A DNA stretch of 64,000 nucleotides from CALUOB01 sp944322305 (GTDB taxonomy: Bacteria > Actinomycetota > Coriobacteriia > Coriobacteriales > Coriobacteriaceae), in assembly GCA_963931605.1 (NCBI GenBank), contig OZ007031.1, forward strand, positions 1,488,001-1,552,000, written 5' to 3'. The translations under genes and the position numbers were made by a program. Position 1 is the first letter of the stretch, and the number at the start of each line of letters is the position of its first letter. The notes under the pieces were generated by a model. The model saw only the letters and a program-made list of their open reading frames with translations. It ran no database searches and was not told the DNA's origin. Shown here one piece after another: positions 60,881 through 64,000 of the stretch.

Positions 60881-61303
60881 ATGGCAACGGCAGCTGAGCA
60901 GCAGGAGCGGTTCGAGCGCGCGCTTACGGAGGAGGACCTCAAGTTCGAGCACGAAGACGACCAGGTAACGTCACTGTGCTTCGGCGGCGGCGACTTCTCT
61001 TACCCCCACCTCCGCGTGCTGGTGATCTTCGACGAAGACGGCGAGGGCGTGCACCTGATCTCGACGCGCTTCGTCCAGATCCCCGAAGGGCGCGCCGACG
61101 TCGTCATGCGCATCTGCAACGCGTGCAACAAGCGCTTCCGCTGGATCCGCTTCTTCATCGACAACGACGGCGACCTGGTCTGCGACGCGGACGCCGTCAT
61201 CACCGAGGAATCGTGCGCCAAGGTCTGCACCGAGCTGACCTGGCACATGGCCAGCATCATGGGCAGGGCCTACCCCGAGTTCATGAAGGCGCTCTGGGCG
61301 TAA
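60881..61303 (+). CDS. YbjN-domain protein
   Basis: 140 residues. LRVLVIFDEDGEGVHLISTR, then VVMRICNACNKRFRWIRFFI, then DNDGDLVCDADAVITEESCA follows the YbjN (DUF1790-like) pattern, thought to be a sensory or chaperone-like fold. ATG at 60881 has GAGAGGAG upstream. Precedes an unknown gene and a VirD4-like ATPase on the same strand. Confidence 0.75.
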   Translation: MATAAEQQERFERALTEEDLKFEHEDDQVTSLCFGGGDFSYPHLRVLVIFDEDGEGVHLISTRFVQIPEGRADVVMRICNACNKRFRWIRFFIDNDGDLVCDADAVITEESCAKVCTELTWHMASIMGRAYPEFMKALWA

Positions 61304-61407
61304 AGAGCCGCCAAGGCCTTTGCCCCCGTTAGATCTGGCGCCGGGCGAGAAGCGCGGCACCGCCCACCTCTCGCCCGGCGCCGCAGCGCAGAAAGGAGGG
61401 AACCCCC

Positions 61408-62076
61408 GTGGCCAGCGCAAGAACATCCGTCCGTGCCGCGAAGGAAGCACCGGCGCACGCGCACGCTGCGCCCACGTGCGCCCGGCCGCGCATCAGCGTC
61501 TCGCTGGCAGGTGTGCCGCAGCGGTGTGCGGCGTTTGAACGCGGCGTCTGCTACGCGCTTTTGTACGGGGACGGCGCCGCGCAGACGCTCGAGCACCTGC
61601 AGCTGCTGATCGAAGCCGCGGGTTTTGAGGAGGCAACGCTCGCACCGTGGCTGTGGCCCCAAACAGCGCCAAACCAGCTGCGCAAAGAGTTGGAGCAACT
61701 CGCCGCCCGCGGCTTCGACGGGGCGGTCGGCGTCTTCACGCATCTGGCCGATGCCGGCGAGGATGCCTTCGCGGCCTTTCTCCTCGCCGCAGCTCAGGTT
61801 GCAGCGGATCTTCCGTACCCCATGCTCGTTGCCGCGCGCACCCCGCCCGACGTCACGGCGGCCGAGACGGCGCGCCTGGCCGCCGCTGCCGGCCTCGTGC
61901 CCATCACGCATGTCGGCATCGCAGGCGCTCCGCCGCTCACCGACGGCATGCGCTCCGTGGCGCATCTTGCCGAGACCCACGCCGCACGCAGCCCGAATGC
62001 CCCAGGCGCAGAGCCCCTCGCCGCGCCCCGGCGCGCGGCAACCGTACCCGTAGGCTTTGCGCCCAGCGCACCGTAG
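61408..62076 (+). CDS. Hypothetical protein upstream of the VirD4-like ATPase
   Basis: 222 residues from GTG at 61408 (AAAGGAGGGAAC upstream). Not recognised. The core is Ala/Leu-rich and apparently alpha/beta (FERGVCYALLYGDGAAQTLE, LRKELEQLAARGFDGAVGVF, YPMLVAARTPPDVTAAETAR). No membrane span or signal. It ends 31 bp before the ATPase gene and both use GTG with the same spacing, so they likely form one operon. Confidence 0.7.
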   Translation: MASARTSVRAAKEAPAHAHAAPTCARPRISVSLAGVPQRCAAFERGVCYALLYGDGAAQTLEHLQLLIEAAGFEEATLAPWLWPQTAPNQLRKELEQLAARGFDGAVGVFTHLADAGEDAFAAFLLAAAQVAADLPYPMLVAARTPPDVTAAETARLAAAAGLVPITHVGIAGAPPLTDGMRSVAHLAETHAARSPNAPGAEPLAAPRRAATVPVGFAPSAP

Positions 62077-62107
62077 CCAACCAACGCTCCAGAAAGGAGA
62101 TGCCCCC

Positions 62108-63517
62108 GTGACCCGCTACACCCCGCTTCCCTGTGCGGCAGCCGCACGCGTCGCCCTCGGCCCGCAGGAAATCGGCGCCGTTGTCACCCCGGCGCGCCGG
62201 CTCAGGCGCCACGCGCCCGCAGGCCTCATCGTCGGCGGCGATCCGGCCCGCGCCGTTGCCAGCTTGCCGCCGGGATGCCACTCCATCACGTACGGACGCA
62301 GCGGCGCAGGCAAAACCACTGCGGTGGCGGTGCCGTCCCTGTGCGCGACCATAGCGTCGCGCGAGCGCCCGCACCTGCTCGTCGTAGATGTGAAGGAAAC
62401 GCTGTGGGCGCAGACCGCGGGTTGGGCCGCAGCTTGCGGCTACCGCGTGCGGCGCATCGACCTGCGCTCCGAGCGCACGCCCGACGCCTACAACCCGCTC
62501 GACCCGGCGTGGCGCGCTTGGCGCCGCGGCGACAAGAAGCGCTGCGACGAGCTTGTCGCCGAGATCACCGACGTGCTGGAGCGCTCCGTTGACGACAAGT
62601 CAAACGCGTACTGGCAAAAAGCCGCCAGCCGCCTTTTCCAGGCGCTGTTCATCGGCCTTTGCGACACCTCGGACGACCAGCCCACCTTCGCCGCCATAGC
62701 CGAGATCGCCTTCGGCAGCGCAGATACGCAGCGCATGTTTATCAACCGAGCGCGCAAGTCGGTGGCCAACCGGCTCGAGCGGGCACTCAACCTGCACTTC
62801 TCCAACATCAACAAAACCTGGAACTGCATCTTGGACGTGCTGGACAACATGTGCGCCTTTTACCTGGGATCCGTGGGGCTGGCCGTGGCCGGACGCAGCA
62901 CCTTTGACCCGGTGGAGAGCCTCCTTGCCGACGAGCCCTGCGCGCTGTACGTAACCGTGCCGGACGACTCGGTTGCCGCCAACGGCTACGTGTCGCTGCT
63001 GATCGACAGCGTCTACCGCCGCTATGTGCACGAGTTCGAGCTGCGCGGCCTGGAGGAACGCAAGAGCCGCCCGGTTATGTGCTTCATCGACGAAGCGGCG
63101 CGCCTGCCGCGCTGCGGGCTCACCGCCATCATGGCTGCCGGGCGCAGCCGCCGCTTCTACGTGCACCTGTTCATGCAAAGCTACTCGCAGTTCTTGGAGG
63201 AGGAGCGCTACTCCAAGGAAGAGGCCGACGTGCTGGTGGAGCAGGCCGAGGTGGCGGTGTACCTCTCGTGCACGTCCGACCGCGTCGGCAGGGATCTGGA
63301 GCAGCGGTCAGGCGGAGTGCTCGATGCCTCGTGGACGGGCACGCTCAAGCGCGGCGAGGCGTATGTGGCGCGCGCCGGCTATCCGGTGGTGCGCACGGAG
63401 CTGGCACCCATCGCGCGCTACCGCGAGCTCGGCCTCTTTGAGCAGTTGCCGCCGCCCAAGCTTGACGCCGCGCACGCCGAGGAGAAATGCGCGGCCGCCC
63501 GCGGGCTCGGCGCCTAA
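62108..63517 (+). CDS. VirD4/TraG-family ATPase without an N-terminal membrane anchor
   Basis: 469 residues. Walker A TYGRSGAGKTTAV (63-71), HLLVVDVKETLWAQTAG, FSNINKTWNCILDVLDNMCA, ALYVTVPDDSVAANGYVSLL, Walker B VMCFIDEAARLPR (D328), and FYVHLFMQSYSQFLEEERY. This is the T4CP/TraG core that feeds DNA or protein into type IV secretion. Family members usually have two N-terminal membrane spans; none is present. No relaxase or VirB gene in the window. AAAGGAG precedes GTG. Confidence 0.85.
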   Translation: MTRYTPLPCAAAARVALGPQEIGAVVTPARRLRRHAPAGLIVGGDPARAVASLPPGCHSITYGRSGAGKTTAVAVPSLCATIASRERPHLLVVDVKETLWAQTAGWAAACGYRVRRIDLRSERTPDAYNPLDPAWRAWRRGDKKRCDELVAEITDVLERSVDDKSNAYWQKAASRLFQALFIGLCDTSDDQPTFAAIAEIAFGSADTQRMFINRARKSVANRLERALNLHFSNINKTWNCILDVLDNMCAFYLGSVGLAVAGRSTFDPVESLLADEPCALYVTVPDDSVAANGYVSLLIDSVYRRYVHEFELRGLEERKSRPVMCFIDEAARLPRCGLTAIMAAGRSRRFYVHLFMQSYSQFLEEERYSKEEADVLVEQAEVAVYLSCTSDRVGRDLEQRSGGVLDASWTGTLKRGEAYVARAGYPVVRTELAPIARYRELGLFEQLPPPKLDAAHAEEKCAAARGLGA

Positions 63518-63563
63518 GGACCTGCCGCGGGGAACGGGCGCAGACGGCGGACGCCGCATGTTC

Positions 63564-63590
63564 TGCCATCGGTACCCGTCCCCCGTGGCA
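63564..63590. repeat. Two-way hairpin repeat, copy 3
   Basis: TGCCA (63564-63568) and TGGCA (63586-63590) flank TCGGTACCCGTCCCCCG. Same layout as at 5717 and 60653. Confidence 0.55.
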
Positions 63591-63709
63591 CTATGACGCA
63601 CGCGGGCCGCCATTGCGCAAGACGTGTCCGCACGAGGATTTATCATGGCGAGAGACACATCCAAGCGGCCGGCGCCGCCGCACAGGGCACGGTGAAGAGA
63701 GGAGAGTGC

Positions 63710-64000
63710 ATGCTCGAAGGGGCATCCACCTGGCTGACAGACTTCTTTAACTGGTTGGCGAGCCCCGAGGCCGCCTGCCAGCTTCCACTTGCGGGTTACC
63801 TCGCCTGCGGCCTCATCGCCTGCGTGGCGGCAGCATGCGCGAAACGCAAGGTAAGCCTCGTGAGCGCTATGCTCACGCTGGGTGCGCTGGGCATGCTGGG
63901 AGGTGCGGTCAACGCACCGTTCAGCGCCCTGTTCTGCTGGGCGCTGGCCGCAGTCTCCGGTGGCGCGCTTATCGCTTGGCATATCCTTGTGCCCGGCGCT
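63710..64000 (+). CDS. Membrane protein, 3' end outside window
   Basis: The frame opens at ATG 63710 (AAGAGAGGAG upstream) and runs to the last base without a stop (97 codons visible). MLEGASTWLTDFFNWLASPE is followed by three hydrophobic spans (AGYLACGLIACVAAACA; AMLTLGALGMLGGAVNAPF; LFCWALAAVSGGALIAWHI). No family recognised. It follows the VirD4-like gene on the same strand after about 190 bp. Confidence 0.7.
   Translation, partial: MLEGASTWLTDFFNWLASPEAACQLPLAGYLACGLIACVAAACAKRKVSLVSAMLTLGALGMLGGAVNAPFSALFCWALAAVSGGALIAWHILVPGA

Overview
The window is a high-GC chromosomal segment, most likely from an anaerobic actinobacterium of class Coriobacteriia. Evidence: very GC-rich codon use, an Nfn-type transhydrogenase, a mannose-family PTS, a System I cytochrome c maturation cluster, a P2C-type cation ATPase, an HTH plus Ser/Thr kinase pair, and a repeat content (short palindromes around TGCGCCAAATTA and others) scattered through the intergenic spaces. 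I cannot name the genus from this sequence alone.

Layout. (1) 1-4.7 kb is an accessory region next to an initiator tRNA-Met: a left-truncated AlbA_2/ATP-binding regulator, an orphan AbiEi-like (DUF6088-type) protein with phased direct repeats upstream, a complete IS3-family element, a gene fragment cut by that IS, and an AlpA-type excisionase. (2) 5-13.5 kb: a MarR regulator, then cytochrome c maturation genes in the order E-F-A-B ... C-D on the minus strand. The run is split between ccmB and ccmC by a serine recombinase and about 1 kb of degenerate 30-bp tandem repeats. (3) 13.7-22.9 kb: coaX, birA, a folP-folK fusion, xth, a Sir2 deacetylase, and a GH13 protein fused to a degenerate histidine-phosphatase-like domain. 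(4) 22.9-28.4 kb: a mannose-type PTS operon (IIA-IIB-IIC-IID, small membrane protein, Cof-type phosphatase) behind a MarR gene and a repeat-rich AT-rich control region. (5) 28.5-32.4 kb: a methyltransferase, a small exported protein, prs and glmU. (6) 33-37.4 kb: a Na+/K+-ATPase-like P2C pump followed by two TrkA/RCK proteins without a channel gene. (7) 37.4-40.6 kb: LysR divergent from a PLP group II decarboxylase, then pth. (8) 40.7-51 kb: two paralogous acidic single-span membrane proteins, nfnAB, an HTH-only RpiR protein, a Ser/Thr kinase with an HTH partner, and a membrane-anchored protein. (9) 51-54.6 kb: a repeat field, a diacylglycerol-kinase-family enzyme and a Phd/ParE pair. (10) 54.9-60.2 kb: the argCJBD arginine operon. 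(11) 60.9-64 kb: a YbjN-like protein, an unknown protein, a VirD4/TraG-like ATPase without membrane anchor, and a membrane protein running off the window.

How parts fit: ccmABCDEF handle heme export and loading onto apocytochromes; the CcmE here has the CxxxY form known from the CcmH-less System I variant, and no ccmH or ccmI gene is in the window. argC, argJ, argB and argD give the acetylated cyclic route to ornithine. NfnAB links NADH, NADPH and ferredoxin pools. The most unusual items are the dispersed 30-bp-unit repeat family (8.3-8.9, 45.4, 51.3 and 52.0-52.4 kb), the GH13/pseudo-phosphatase fusion, the channel-less RCK pair behind the P2C pump, the anchor-less VirD4-like ATPase, and two 125-126 bp MITE-like elements with matching inverted termini.
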